A stretch of DNA of 36,342 nucleotides, from the NCBI GenBank assembly GCA_949299335.1, contig CASGAD010000036.1, forward strand, positions 1 through 36,342. Reading direction: 5' to 3'. Origin of the DNA: an uncultured bacterium (GTDB taxonomy: Bacteria; Bacillota_I; Bacilli_A; RFN20; CAG-826). The translations under genes were made by a program, and so were the position numbers. A model generated the notes under the pieces. The model did not search any database. It had not been told where the DNA came from and worked only from the letters and a program-made list of their open reading frames with translations. The number at the start of each line of letters is the position of its first letter. Within the stretch, counting starts at the first letter, position 1. Below, piece after piece: positions 27,245 through 35,331 of the stretch.

Positions 27245-27823
27245 ATGGGAAATGAAGAATTAGCTAAAGGCACTATTGAAATTATTTGTGGACCAATGTT
27301 TGCAGGTAAGAGCGAAGAATTATTAAGAAGAATTAATAGATTAATATATGCTAAAAAGAAATTTTTGGTTTTTAAGCCATCAATTGACAATCGTTATAGC
27401 GAGACTGAAGTAGTCTCTCATAACCATCGTGCATATAAAGCAATCGCATTAATGGATCCTAAAAAGATTTTAGAATATTATAATGATGAACTTGATGCAA
27501 TTTGTATTGATGAAGTCCAATTTTTTGATGAGTCCATCATTGATGTTATTGATTTTTATGCAAATCATGGTGTAAGAGTAATTTGTGCTGGACTTGATAT
27601 GGACTTTAAAGGTGATCCATTCATGGTTGTTGCTAAATTATTAGCTAAAAGTGAATATGTTACTAAGTTAACTGCAATTTGCACTGTATGTGGCAAAGAA
27701 GCAACTAGAACTCAAAGATTAATCAATGGTGAGCCAGCTTCTATTAATGATCCTGTTGTTTTAGTAGGTGCTAGCGAAAGTTATGAAGCTAGATGTAGAC
27801 ACCACCATATTGTAAAAAAGTAA
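27245..27823 (+). CDS. tdk: Thymidine kinase
   Basis: Phosphorylates thymidine (or deoxyuridine) with ATP for the salvage of deoxynucleosides. 192 residues, the usual type II size. Walker A GPMFAGKS (16-23), Walker B region CIDEVQFF (87-94), lasso/zinc motifs Cys146-x2-Cys149 in ICTVCGK and Cys184-x2-His187 in ARCRHHH. The ATG at 27245 is preferred over a TTG four codons upstream, because GAGG lies just before it and the protein then begins at the family's usual place. Confidence 0.93.
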   Translation: MGNEELAKGTIEIICGPMFAGKSEELLRRINRLIYAKKKFLVFKPSIDNRYSETEVVSHNHRAYKAIALMDPKKILEYYNDELDAICIDEVQFFDESIIDVIDFYANHGVRVICAGLDMDFKGDPFMVVAKLLAKSEYVTKLTAICTVCGKEATRTQRLINGEPASINDPVVLVGASESYEARCRHHHIVKK

Positions 27824-27838
27824 TCTTTTTGTTATACT
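27810..27838 (+). promoter_or_regulatory. Promoter for the CNNM gene pair, probably leaderless
   Basis: TTGTAA (27810-27815), 17-base spacer, TATACT (27833-27838), then nine bases to the ATG at 27848. The -35 box lies inside the end of tdk. No Shine-Dalgarno sequence is present. Confidence 0.5.
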
Positions 27839-27847
27839 ATTATTATT

Positions 27848-28975
27848 ATGTCGCCGAGTTTTCTGAATGTTTTAGTTGATAACCCCGAATACCACAATGT
27901 TTATGGAATACCAGATTGGGGTTGCTGGATTATAATAGCCGTATTATTACTTGTTAGCGCTTTATTTAGCGCTAGTGAAAATGCTTTTAGTAATTGTAAT
28001 AAGTATCATTTTAAAGTTTTGGCAGATGAAGGGAAAATTACCGCTTCGATTATTTTGAAATTGGTAACTAAATTTGATAATACACTTGTTACTATTTTAG
28101 TTGGAAATAATATTGTCCAAACATTGACTTCTTATTTAAGTGCAATGTTATTTTATAATCTTGTGCAAATTTATGGTCTTGCTGATGGATTAGATGCTAT
28201 TTTATCAACAGTTTGCATGGGCTTTTTAGTTTATATTGTTAGTGATACAGTTCCTAAAATTATTTCTAAAGAGATACCAAATAAGCTCTGCTATGTTTTA
28301 GCTTATCCAGTTTATTTTATGTACTTAATTTTGACACCAATAAGACTATTATTCCAAGGAGTCCTTGTTTTAGTTCATAAAATTTTCAAGATAAAAGATG
28401 AAAATATTTTAACTAAAGATGATTTTATTTTAAGTGCTGATGAAGCAGTTACAACTGAAGAAGATAATAGCGATGAGAAAAGTGAAGAAGAGCAAGAACT
28501 ATTTGAGCCTAATGAAATTAAAATTTTAAATCAAGCTTTTTATTTTGACTCTATATCTGTTAAAGATGTTTTAACTCCTAAAGAGAAAATTTTTGCTTTA
28601 GATATCAACGAATTAACTATTGATAAACTTAATGATTATATTTTAAATACGACATATTCTCGTATTCCTATTTATGATAAATCTATTAATAATGTGATTG
28701 GCATATTAAATGTTAAAAATTATTTTAAAGAATATTCTAACGACCATCATTTAGATATTAGAAGTGTTTTAACTAGACCTTATTTTGTTGATAAGAACGC
28801 AAAAGTTGATGATATTTTTAAAGAATTTAATAGAGAGAAACAACATATTGCTATTGTTAAATCTGCTGATGAAGTCATTGGTATGGTGACAATGGAAGAT
28901 ATTTTAGAAGAGTTAGTTGGTGAAATTAGTGAAAAGCGTGTCAACGTTTTAAAAGAGGAGAATAAACATGAGTAA
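27848..28975 (+). CDS. CNNM/CBS-domain membrane protein (hemolysin C/CorC family), short form
   Basis: 375 residues. An N-terminal CNNM (DUF21) transmembrane domain has the small-residue motif ALFSASENAFSN (about 39-50) and VGNNIVQTL, and is followed by an acidic linker and two CBS motifs (VLTPKEKIFALDI to RIPIYDKSINNVIGIL, and IVKSADEVIGMVTMEDILEELVGEI). Members of this family move Mg2+ or Na+ or regulate such transport. The protein ends straight after the second CBS, so the C-terminal CorC_HlyC domain found in the next gene is missing. The 3' end overlaps the next gene by eight bases, so the two products are probably made together and may pair. Confidence 0.88.
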   Translation: MSPSFLNVLVDNPEYHNVYGIPDWGCWIIIAVLLLVSALFSASENAFSNCNKYHFKVLADEGKITASIILKLVTKFDNTLVTILVGNNIVQTLTSYLSAMLFYNLVQIYGLADGLDAILSTVCMGFLVYIVSDTVPKIISKEIPNKLCYVLAYPVYFMYLILTPIRLLFQGVLVLVHKIFKIKDENILTKDDFILSADEAVTTEEDNSDEKSEEEQELFEPNEIKILNQAFYFDSISVKDVLTPKEKIFALDINELTIDKLNDYILNTTYSRIPIYDKSINNVIGILNVKNYFKEYSNDHHLDIRSVLTRPYFVDKNAKVDDIFKEFNREKQHIAIVKSADEVIGMVTMEDILEELVGEISEKRVNVLKEENKHE

Positions 28976-30320
28976 GGAAATGATTCTAGTTTTTGTTTAT
29001 TCTTTAATTTTAGTTGTGCTTCTGTTTTTAAGCATGTTTTTCTCAAGTAGTGATATGGTTTATGGAAGTGTTAATTTAACTAAATTAGAAAGACTTAGCA
29101 ATGAAAATCCAAATAAAAAAAGCCATAAATTAGCATTTAAATTGGCTAATGATTATGATCAAACTATTTCAACTATTTTATTATGTAACGACACTGTCAA
29201 TGCAGGATTAGATACATTTGCAACTTTATTAGGTGTTAATATTGCCTTAATTGTGTATAAAGATAATCCTATTGCAATCCAAATGAGCGAAACTTTTGGT
29301 TTAATAACTTCTTTGATTTGTTTACTTTTTAAAATTACTTTTGGCGAAATTATAGCTAAATCAATTGGTAAAATCTATAATGTGAAATTATCGATTTTTT
29401 ATAGTAAAACAATTAATTTTTTAACTTATTTATTTTACCCAATTACAATATTTGTTAGTGGATTTGGTAAAGTTGTTTCTTTCCCGGTTACTAAAAATGT
29501 TAAGGAAGTAAAAATTGGTGATGAAGAACTTCATGAAATGGTCGATGAAATCGAAGAAGTAGGGATAGTTGATGAAGAAAAAGCAGAATTATTACATGGA
29601 ACGATTGACTACGCTTCAACAGAAGCTTACGAAGTCATGACCCCTCGAGTAGATGTTTATGCTATTGATATTAACGACGATTTAAAAGAGATATTAAAAG
29701 ATGAGAGAACTTTTAAATTTTCTCGTATCCCTGTTTATGAAGATTCAATTGATAATATTATTGGGTATGTAGTCAGCAAGAGTTTAGTTAGAATCAATCT
29801 AGAAATGGAAAAAGATCCTAGTAAGGAATTAGGGCTAAAAGACATTATGTTAGAACCATTAACTTTCCCTAGGTCAATGGAAATTAATGACATACTTATT
29901 AAATTTAAAGAAACACATCAACATTTCGCTGTAATTTTAGATGAGTATGGTGGAACAGAAGGTGTATTAACTATGGAAGATATTTTAGAAGAAATTGTTG
30001 GAGAAATTTGGGATGAAAGTGATGATGCTTCTGAACCATTTGTTAAGACTAGAAGTGGTGCTTATATAGTTGATGGAAAAATGAATTTAGAGGACTTTTG
30101 CAACCTTTTTGATTTAGATTTCAGTGAAATTGATACAGAATATGTTACAATTGGAGGCTTTTGTATTGAGTTATTAGACGATAATTTCGCTAAATTAAAC
30201 GATGTGATTTATTTTAAAAATCTAGAAATGAAAGTTATTGCTATTGATGAAAAATCTACAATCGAAAAGTTAAAAGTTAAAGTTTTTAATGATGACTCTA
30301 ACAATGAAAATAAAGAATAA
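28968..30320 (+). CDS. CNNM/CBS/CorC membrane protein, full-length form
   Basis: 450 residues: CNNM domain with SMFFSSSDMVYGSV and LLCNDTVNAGLDTFATLL, CBS pair (EVMTPRVDVYAIDI ... FSRIPVYEDSIDNIIGYV and HFAVILDEYGGTEGVLTMED), then a complete CorC_HlyC domain (GAYIVDGKMNLEDF ... VTIGGFCIELL). The EYGGTEGVLTMEDILEEIVGE run is the family hallmark. GAGGAG of its ribosome site lies inside the preceding gene. It is probably a divalent-cation or sodium transporter or regulator; the substrate is not shown by the sequence. Confidence 0.92.
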   Translation: MSKEMILVFVYSLILVVLLFLSMFFSSSDMVYGSVNLTKLERLSNENPNKKSHKLAFKLANDYDQTISTILLCNDTVNAGLDTFATLLGVNIALIVYKDNPIAIQMSETFGLITSLICLLFKITFGEIIAKSIGKIYNVKLSIFYSKTINFLTYLFYPITIFVSGFGKVVSFPVTKNVKEVKIGDEELHEMVDEIEEVGIVDEEKAELLHGTIDYASTEAYEVMTPRVDVYAIDINDDLKEILKDERTFKFSRIPVYEDSIDNIIGYVVSKSLVRINLEMEKDPSKELGLKDIMLEPLTFPRSMEINDILIKFKETHQHFAVILDEYGGTEGVLTMEDILEEIVGEIWDESDDASEPFVKTRSGAYIVDGKMNLEDFCNLFDLDFSEIDTEYVTIGGFCIELLDDNFAKLNDVIYFKNLEMKVIAIDEKSTIEKLKVKVFNDDSNNENKE

Positions 30321-30866
30321 TTATTTTATCTTATTTATATATAGAGTATAAATTTGAGCAGCAATTTTATTTAAAGATGTTTCATTACTATTATTGTCGA
30401 TAATGTAATCAACATCTTTTTTTGATTCAGCAAAATATTTGTCATCGTTATGAATACGCTTTAAAATTTCTTCTTCTTTGTCTTTTCTTTCAACCATTCT
30501 TTTATATCTAGTTTCTTTGGATGCGTCTATATAGAAAGAAACAATATTTTTATCGTTCAATTTTAAAAATTCTTTTAATCCTTTAGGCTCTAAAATAAGA
30601 ACTTTGTTATCATCAATTTCTTCTAAAGTAGTTCCATAATAGTTGTCATTATAAAAAACATATTCAATAAATTTTTTATTTGAAATTTTATTATTAAAAT
30701 CATTTATTGAAATAAAATGATAATCCATATCATTGATTTCGTTTAATCTAGGGGATCTTGTAGTTGTGGTTACGAACTTTTTAAACCCATAGTCTTTAAT
30801 TAAAATTTTAGCAATTTCTGTTTTGCCACTTGCGCTAGGACCAATAAGAATAATCATAGCTAACAT
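30321..30866 (-). CDS. Guanylate kinase-like P-loop kinase
   Basis: 181 residues. Walker A is GPSASGKT (9-16). VTTTTRSPRLNEINDMDYHF corresponds to the GMP-binding stretch of guanylate kinases (TTRxPRxxExxGxDYxF), and EYVFYNDNYYGTT to the ExxxxxGxxYGT block. Asn replaces the usual Gly before D-Y, and the GPSGVGKxT loop is altered, so it may be a divergent guanylate kinase or a paralogue with another substrate. It abuts the CorC gene tail to tail. No Shine-Dalgarno sequence is seen; TATGAT (complement of 30870-30875) lies three bases before the first ATG and 12 before a second at 30857, so a leaderless or near-leaderless mRNA is likely and the exact start is uncertain. Confidence 0.75.
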   Translation of the reverse strand: MLAMIILIGPSASGKTEIAKILIKDYGFKKFVTTTTRSPRLNEINDMDYHFISINDFNNKISNKKFIEYVFYNDNYYGTTLEEIDDNKVLILEPKGLKEFLKLNDKNIVSFYIDASKETRYKRMVERKDKEEEILKRIHNDDKYFAESKKDVDYIIDNNSNETSLNKIAAQIYTLYINKIK

Positions 30867-30933
30867 TTTATCATATACAAAAATAAAAAAATATTTTTTG
30901 AAAACGGAAAAATTATTTTTCTTAATTTGTTGT

Positions 30934-31062
30934 ACTAGTGAAAGCCAATCAAAGACTAGTTGGCGAAATTAGGAAAGGAGGTGTCCTAAGTGTTACATAG
31001 TCTTATTCTCCCCCTTTTATTTAGCTTTTTAAATGATAAGGCTATGTAACACAAATGCTTTT
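30934..31062 (+). promoter_or_regulatory. Highly structured 5' leader of the pilus operon
   Basis: Three adjoining structures. (1) ACTAGT at 30934-30939 can pair with 30955-30960, or alternatively GCCAA 30944-30948 with TTGGC 30960-30964; the two are mutually exclusive. (2) TTAGGA 30969-30974 pairs with TCCTAA 30984-30989, presenting the Shine-Dalgarno sequence AAGGAGGTG in the nine-base loop. (3) Directly after, a 17-base inverted repeat (30990-31006 with 31036-31052, one G-U pair, 29-base loop). The ATG at 31063 follows ten bases later. If (3) folds, the Shine-Dalgarno is brought close to that ATG. It matches no riboswitch class I can recognise. Confidence 0.6.
30990..31049 (+). CDS. Putative leader peptide, 19 residues
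   Basis: A GTG codon stands eight bases after the perfect AAAGGAGGTG and opens a 19-codon frame (MLHSLILPLLF...) ending in TAA at 31047-31049, fourteen bases before the ATG of the next gene. The peptide is hydrophobic. Its codons cover both arms of the 17-base inverted repeat, so translating ribosomes would melt it and could couple into the downstream gene. The alternative is that the frame is accidental and the Shine-Dalgarno serves the ATG at 31063 across the folded hairpin. Confidence 0.35.
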   Translation: MLHSLILPLLFSFLNDKAM

Positions 31063-32163
31063 ATGAAATTAAGCTGTTTATTTAGACTATTTTTATTAAT
31101 CCCAGGTAGTTTATTTATTAATAAGGTTAGTGAAGTAGAAATTAACGTTCCTTATTATAGCTATGAAAATAAATTAGATGAATATACTTGTGACCATCAA
31201 TTTCATTATCAAGATCCACCTTATGGTAGAATCTTAGATTTTACTATTGATTTAAAAAAATTCGAAGGTTTAGAGTATGGAAAAATTTATATCCCGTTTA
31301 TCCGTCATTATAATGATGGAAATATTAATTATAAAATGAAAATAGTTAACGATAGTGAAACTACTATTGTTGGAGAAGGGGTAAATAAACCTACTGATTA
31401 TAACTACCATGGTGAATTTTCGATTGGATTTAATCTTCCTTTGAATAAATTAGGGATGAAAAGTGAAGTTATTTTTGAAACTTGGCAAGATGGAGCTATA
31501 AATAGAGATTTTATTTCCTTTTATTTAACGACTCCTAATTTTATTTATCCTACTGAGCAATATGCTTTGATATATTCTTATGTTGTTTTTGAAGATGATA
31601 TTTTACATAACTATGAAGAAAGGTTTGAATTTATTAATTTACCTAAAGAGCTATATATTAAAAACTATTTTAAGATGTATAGCGATTATTTATACCTTAA
31701 GTATGGTGTCTATAACAATAATCAAAAATTTCAACAAGCCTTTTTACTTTTTATTGATGAACCAGGTTACTTAAAAAAGTCATTTAATGAATATAGCCAA
31801 TTCCCAGATTATTATGGAATGAACTTAGATTATTTTGATAGCACCCCAATTGAAGGAGTAATGCGTTTATTTTATCAAAAAGCGCTTTATTTAGATTTAG
31901 AAACTCTAATGATGAGTACAAATAAAAATGATTTTAAGAACTATGTTGCTGTTAGAGATTTATTCTTTCCAATAAATAAATTTGATGAGTATCGATATTT
32001 TCCAATGCGATTATATATCAAAAATGCCGGAAGAAGTTCAACTGATATTGTCTATGATTTTTTAGTTATTTTTGGTGATGAACACATTCAAGAAACATTA
32101 GATGTATCTAGAGGAAATCCAATAAAAGAATTCACTCCTTATATGGAGGAAGTAATAATATGA
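31063..32163 (+). CDS. Secreted or membrane-anchored protein of the pilus operon, unknown
   Basis: 366 residues from the ATG at 31063. A basic residue and a hydrophobic stretch (KLSCLFRLFLLIPGSLFI) form a signal peptide or anchor; the rest is soluble, rich in Tyr, Phe, Asn and Asp and probably beta-rich. No family is recognised. An in-frame ATG at 31033 would add ten residues, but lies within the inverted repeat and lacks a ribosome site. The stop overlaps the following gene, so it belongs to the pilus operon. It could be a tip adhesin or an assembly factor; this is inferred from position only. Confidence 0.6.
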   Translation: MKLSCLFRLFLLIPGSLFINKVSEVEINVPYYSYENKLDEYTCDHQFHYQDPPYGRILDFTIDLKKFEGLEYGKIYIPFIRHYNDGNINYKMKIVNDSETTIVGEGVNKPTDYNYHGEFSIGFNLPLNKLGMKSEVIFETWQDGAINRDFISFYLTTPNFIYPTEQYALIYSYVVFEDDILHNYEERFEFINLPKELYIKNYFKMYSDYLYLKYGVYNNNQKFQQAFLLFIDEPGYLKKSFNEYSQFPDYYGMNLDYFDSTPIEGVMRLFYQKALYLDLETLMMSTNKNDFKNYVAVRDLFFPINKFDEYRYFPMRLYIKNAGRSSTDIVYDFLVIFGDEHIQETLDVSRGNPIKEFTPYMEEVII

Positions 32164-32570
32164 TGAGTGCAATTTTATTCTTTTCCTTAACAACGATGAT
32201 GACAATAACCTCAGTTTCGATGTTTTCAATTAACGGAAATTTTATAAGAAGGACTTTTTATGAAATGTCACCCGATGTTGTTTCAAGTGCAGTATTTTTA
32301 GTATCAACTAATGGTCTTTATGATCCTCATTTTAATAAAGAAAAGTTAGAGGAAAATGTAAATTATTATTTGAAATTAAATTTAAAAAATATAGTTAGTA
32401 AGTATCAAATTGGATTTGTGTATATAGAAGAAAAAAACGGCAATTACTATATCGATTATGGTAGATACCCGAAAATTGTAGATATAACTTTTAAATGCAA
32501 ATATAACAAAATATTTGATTTTAGCGGGGTTATTAATTTTAAAGCAAGTGGAGTATATAATGGAAAATGA
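32160..32570 (+). CDS. TadE-like pseudopilin (tentative)
   Basis: 136 residues with one N-terminal hydrophobic helix (SAILFFSLTTMMTITSVSMFSI) and a soluble C-terminal part, the plan of TadE/TadF minor pilins. It has no family motif beyond that. GGAGG lies before the ATG; it overlaps the previous stop by four bases and the cpaF start by eleven. Its place directly before the ATPase supports a role in the pilus. Confidence 0.55.
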   Translation: MMSAILFFSLTTMMTITSVSMFSINGNFIRRTFYEMSPDVVSSAVFLVSTNGLYDPHFNKEKLEENVNYYLKLNLKNIVSKYQIGFVYIEEKNGNYYIDYGRYPKIVDITFKCKYNKIFDFSGVINFKASGVYNGK

Positions 32571-33609
32571 AAAATTAATAGAATATATAGAGCAAAGCAT
32601 TTTAAAAGATTTATTAAAAGAAGAGAATGTTACAGATATCTCATATAACGGAGAGACTATTTATTATAAGGACAACTTAAAAGGAAGGTTAAAAAGTGAT
32701 TTAGTGATATCTAAAGTTGATGCATATAACTTTTTAAGACAAATCTCTAATTTAACCGACTCTTTATTTAGTTATAAAGATCCTATTTTGGATGTTAGCG
32801 TAGGTAGATATAGAATAAATGCTACTCATTATTCAATAAGTAGAAAAAATAGAGAAAAAGCAGTTACCTTTTCAATAAGAATTGGATATGAACAATTGCG
32901 CATTCATGATGGTGATGGATTTATACATAAAAAAGCTTTAAAGCTAGTTGAATTTGCTATTAAAGCTAAAAATTCAATAATAATAAGTGGTAAAACAGGA
33001 GTTGGTAAGACTGAATTTCAAAAATATATTTTAAGTAAACTTGAACCATTCTCTCGCTTAGTTACTATTGATAATATTAATGAATTAGAGACTGACTATT
33101 TCGTTAAAGATATAGACAGTGTAACTTGGCTATCTTTAAGTAATGGTAATGGATTAGACATGAATATCTTAATTAAAAACGCCTTAAGAAGCACTCCAGA
33201 TTGGATTATAGTCGGTGAAGTAAGAGGTAAAGAGATGCTTACTTTATTAAATAGTGCTATGAGTGGACATCCAACAATTACAACACTCCATTCAAAAAAT
33301 GGTGAAAATACATATAAAAGAATGACACGTATGGCTATGATTGGTAATGAGTCTTTAATTTATGAAGAAACGTTAGATGATATTTATGACCATTTTAAAT
33401 TAGTTGTTCATTTAAAGTCTTATTATGATTTGAATAAGAAAAAATATGTTCGTTATGTTGATTCGATAGGAACTAATAACAAAGGAAGTTACCTTGAATT
33501 ATATAAATATCCAAATAAATTTACTAAGTTGCCACTTAATTTTAAAGAGGAATTTGAACTAGGTAATGAAGAATACTCATCCTATAATTCGGAGATTAAG
33601 AAAGAATGA
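32560..33609 (+). CDS. cpaF: CpaF/TadA-type secretion ATPase
   Basis: 349 residues, the cytoplasmic motor of Tad (type IVc) pili, a member of the type II/IV secretion ATPase superfamily. Walker A SGKTGVGKT (143-151), Asp box DNINELE (171-177), Walker B WIIVGEVRG (215-223), His box HPTITTLHS (237-245). The N-terminal domain is short compared with typical TadA. The ATG at 32560 is used: GGAG lies eight bases upstream, and an earlier in-frame start at 32515 would extend into the preceding gene without a site. The stop overlaps tadB by four bases. Confidence 0.88.
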   Translation: MENEKLIEYIEQSILKDLLKEENVTDISYNGETIYYKDNLKGRLKSDLVISKVDAYNFLRQISNLTDSLFSYKDPILDVSVGRYRINATHYSISRKNREKAVTFSIRIGYEQLRIHDGDGFIHKKALKLVEFAIKAKNSIIISGKTGVGKTEFQKYILSKLEPFSRLVTIDNINELETDYFVKDIDSVTWLSLSNGNGLDMNILIKNALRSTPDWIIVGEVRGKEMLTLLNSAMSGHPTITTLHSKNGENTYKRMTRMAMIGNESLIYEETLDDIYDHFKLVVHLKSYYDLNKKKYVRYVDSIGTNNKGSYLELYKYPNKFTKLPLNFKEEFELGNEEYSSYNSEIKKE

Positions 33610-34388
33610 ACAATTATTTAAAAAATAGTCTATTTTGCGTAGTTTTTACTTTAATTTATTATTTAATTACTTTCAATTGGGTTTATACAATAGTTGTTTT
33701 TTTACTATACACACTCTTCTTTTTCTTATTTTATGAAACTAAAAGAAAAAGATATTATCTATTTTTAAATAGATCTATTGAAGCTGTTTCTTATATAAAC
33801 AATTTTATTATTTCTTTAAGTGTTACAAACTCGGTTTATTCGACGTTCAATAAGTTAAAAGAAAATGTTAGCAATGAATTAAAGCTACAAATTGATTCAA
33901 TTGAACATCTTGATGTAGAAACTAAGATTGAATATTTAAACACCTATTTTGAATTGCCTTTATATGGAGTCTTTATTAATATCATTAAACAATATATCGA
34001 ATCAGGAACAAATATATTAGAGATATCTCAACTATTAATCCATGACACAAGAAATTTAGAAAATAGAATACATGAATTTGAAATAGTTAGTAAGAAAAAA
34101 GAAAAAGAATTTTTAATAAGTTGGGGATTAACTTTCCTTATTCTAGTCATAATGCAATTTTCATTAAGTACTTTAGTAAAAAATATAGAAGAGGAATTAG
34201 TTTACTATCCTATTTTAGTCTTAGTTTATTTTGTTGCATTTTTAGGTGTTTATTACCTCTATGCATTAAAAATATTTGATACAAGTTTCATAGTTAAAGG
34301 AGAAACATATCATGAAAAAAATCAAACAAAGAGTAGAAAACCTAGGTTTGGACTTAAGAAAAGAAATAACGTTACTAACAATAGTTAG
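33606..34388 (+). CDS. TadB-like pilus platform protein
   Basis: 260 residues. Two N-terminal helices (about 8-45), a cytoplasmic T2SSF-like helical domain (IEAVSYINNFIISLSVTNSVY ... YIESGTNILEISQLL), then two more helices (175-195 and 202-222). This is the TadB layout: the inner-membrane platform on which the ATPase acts. Divergent at the sequence level; identified mainly from topology and position between cpaF and a TadC-like gene. The last 25 codons run 77 bases into the next gene in another frame and encode a basic tail, which is unusual. Confidence 0.7.
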   Translation: MNNYLKNSLFCVVFTLIYYLITFNWVYTIVVFLLYTLFFFLFYETKRKRYYLFLNRSIEAVSYINNFIISLSVTNSVYSTFNKLKENVSNELKLQIDSIEHLDVETKIEYLNTYFELPLYGVFINIIKQYIESGTNILEISQLLIHDTRNLENRIHEFEIVSKKKEKEFLISWGLTFLILVIMQFSLSTLVKNIEEELVYYPILVLVYFVAFLGVYYLYALKIFDTSFIVKGETYHEKNQTKSRKPRFGLKKRNNVTNNS

Positions 34389-34980
34389 TATTCTAGGAAT
34401 ATCATTAGCAATTTTAGTTTATTTTTTTACCAGAAATTTGCTGTTTTTAGGCACAGGAATTTGTCTAGCTTTTGTCTTAATAACGTTATTTTTTAAAAAA
34501 TACGACATTTTAGAAGAAAGGAGGAGAATTAATCTTGAGCTAGAATTTATAGAAGTGTTTTCGTATTTAAGAATTTATTTATCAAATAGTGAAAATGTTT
34601 ATCGAGCTTTATTGCAGGCTAGTGAATATACGTCTAATGAAATGAAAAATGAAATAAGTAAATTCATCAAATCTATTGACAATGATAAAACCATCATGCC
34701 GTTTATAGAATTTAGCAAGTTATTTAAAAACAAAGTGATTGAAGAAGTCATGATTTCTTTATACCAAATGATCGATGGAGGATTTACTGGATACTATTTA
34801 ACGCAGTTTATATCTTTATTTGATAACTTTAAATCAAGGTATCTCAATGAAGATTTAACTAAAAGATATAAAAAGATGGATTTATTTACAACCTTCTCGT
34901 TATTTGGAGGAGCATACATCATGTTTATCATTTTAATTTTAATTATAAATGTTATTGGAGGAGTGATTAGTGGCTTCTAA
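34312..34980 (+). CDS. TadC-like pilus platform protein
   Basis: 222 residues: two hydrophobic helices (about 20-57), a T2SSF-like cytoplasmic domain (LEFIEVFSYLRIYLSNSENVYRALLQAS ... SLYQMIDGGFTGYYLTQFI) and a C-terminal helix (TFSLFGGAYIMFIILILIINVI). This is the partner of the TadB-like protein in the membrane platform. AAAGGAG lies nine bases before the ATG, inside the tadB-like gene. The stop overlaps the next GTG start by eleven bases. Confidence 0.7.
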   Translation: MKKIKQRVENLGLDLRKEITLLTIVSILGISLAILVYFFTRNLLFLGTGICLAFVLITLFFKKYDILEERRRINLELEFIEVFSYLRIYLSNSENVYRALLQASEYTSNEMKNEISKFIKSIDNDKTIMPFIEFSKLFKNKVIEEVMISLYQMIDGGFTGYYLTQFISLFDNFKSRYLNEDLTKRYKKMDLFTTFSLFGGAYIMFIILILIINVIGGVISGF

Positions 34981-35314
34981 ATTAGGGACGATTTTATCTT
35001 TGTTTTTCATATTTATTGCATTTATATTTGGTGTAGATTTTGTAATGATTCAATTAACTTATACAACTTTAGATTCTTTATCAACGAGTGTAAGCTATAG
35101 AATTTCTAAGACTGGTGAGATAAGTGATTCATTAAAAGAATACGTTCTTAAAAATGATAACGTAATTTTAGAAGCTATTGGAAATGATCATGCATATGAA
35201 GAAGGAGCCATATTAAGTTATTATTTAATAAAAGAATATAAATTAATTTCTTATGAGGCACCTCCTATTCCAATAAAAGTAAAACGTTACGCAGTCGTTA
35301 ATATATATGGTTAA
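34970..35314 (+). CDS. Minor pilin-like protein, small
   Basis: 114 residues starting at GTG, seven bases after GGAGG. One N-terminal helix (LGTILSLFFIFIAFIFGVDFVMI) and a soluble C-terminal part, the same plan as the gene at 32160 and as TadE-type pseudopilins. No known motif. Placed between the platform genes and the pilin. Confidence 0.55.
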   Translation: MASKLGTILSLFFIFIAFIFGVDFVMIQLTYTTLDSLSTSVSYRISKTGEISDSLKEYVLKNDNVILEAIGNDHAYEEGAILSYYLIKEYKLISYEAPPIPIKVKRYAVVNIYG

Positions 35315-35331
35315 TTCAGAAAGGAGAATTT

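Noticed and set aside
30934-31062. c-di-GMP riboswitch before the pilus operon
   Set aside because: The conserved cores of GEMM-I and GEMM-II are not found, although such switches often precede pilus genes.
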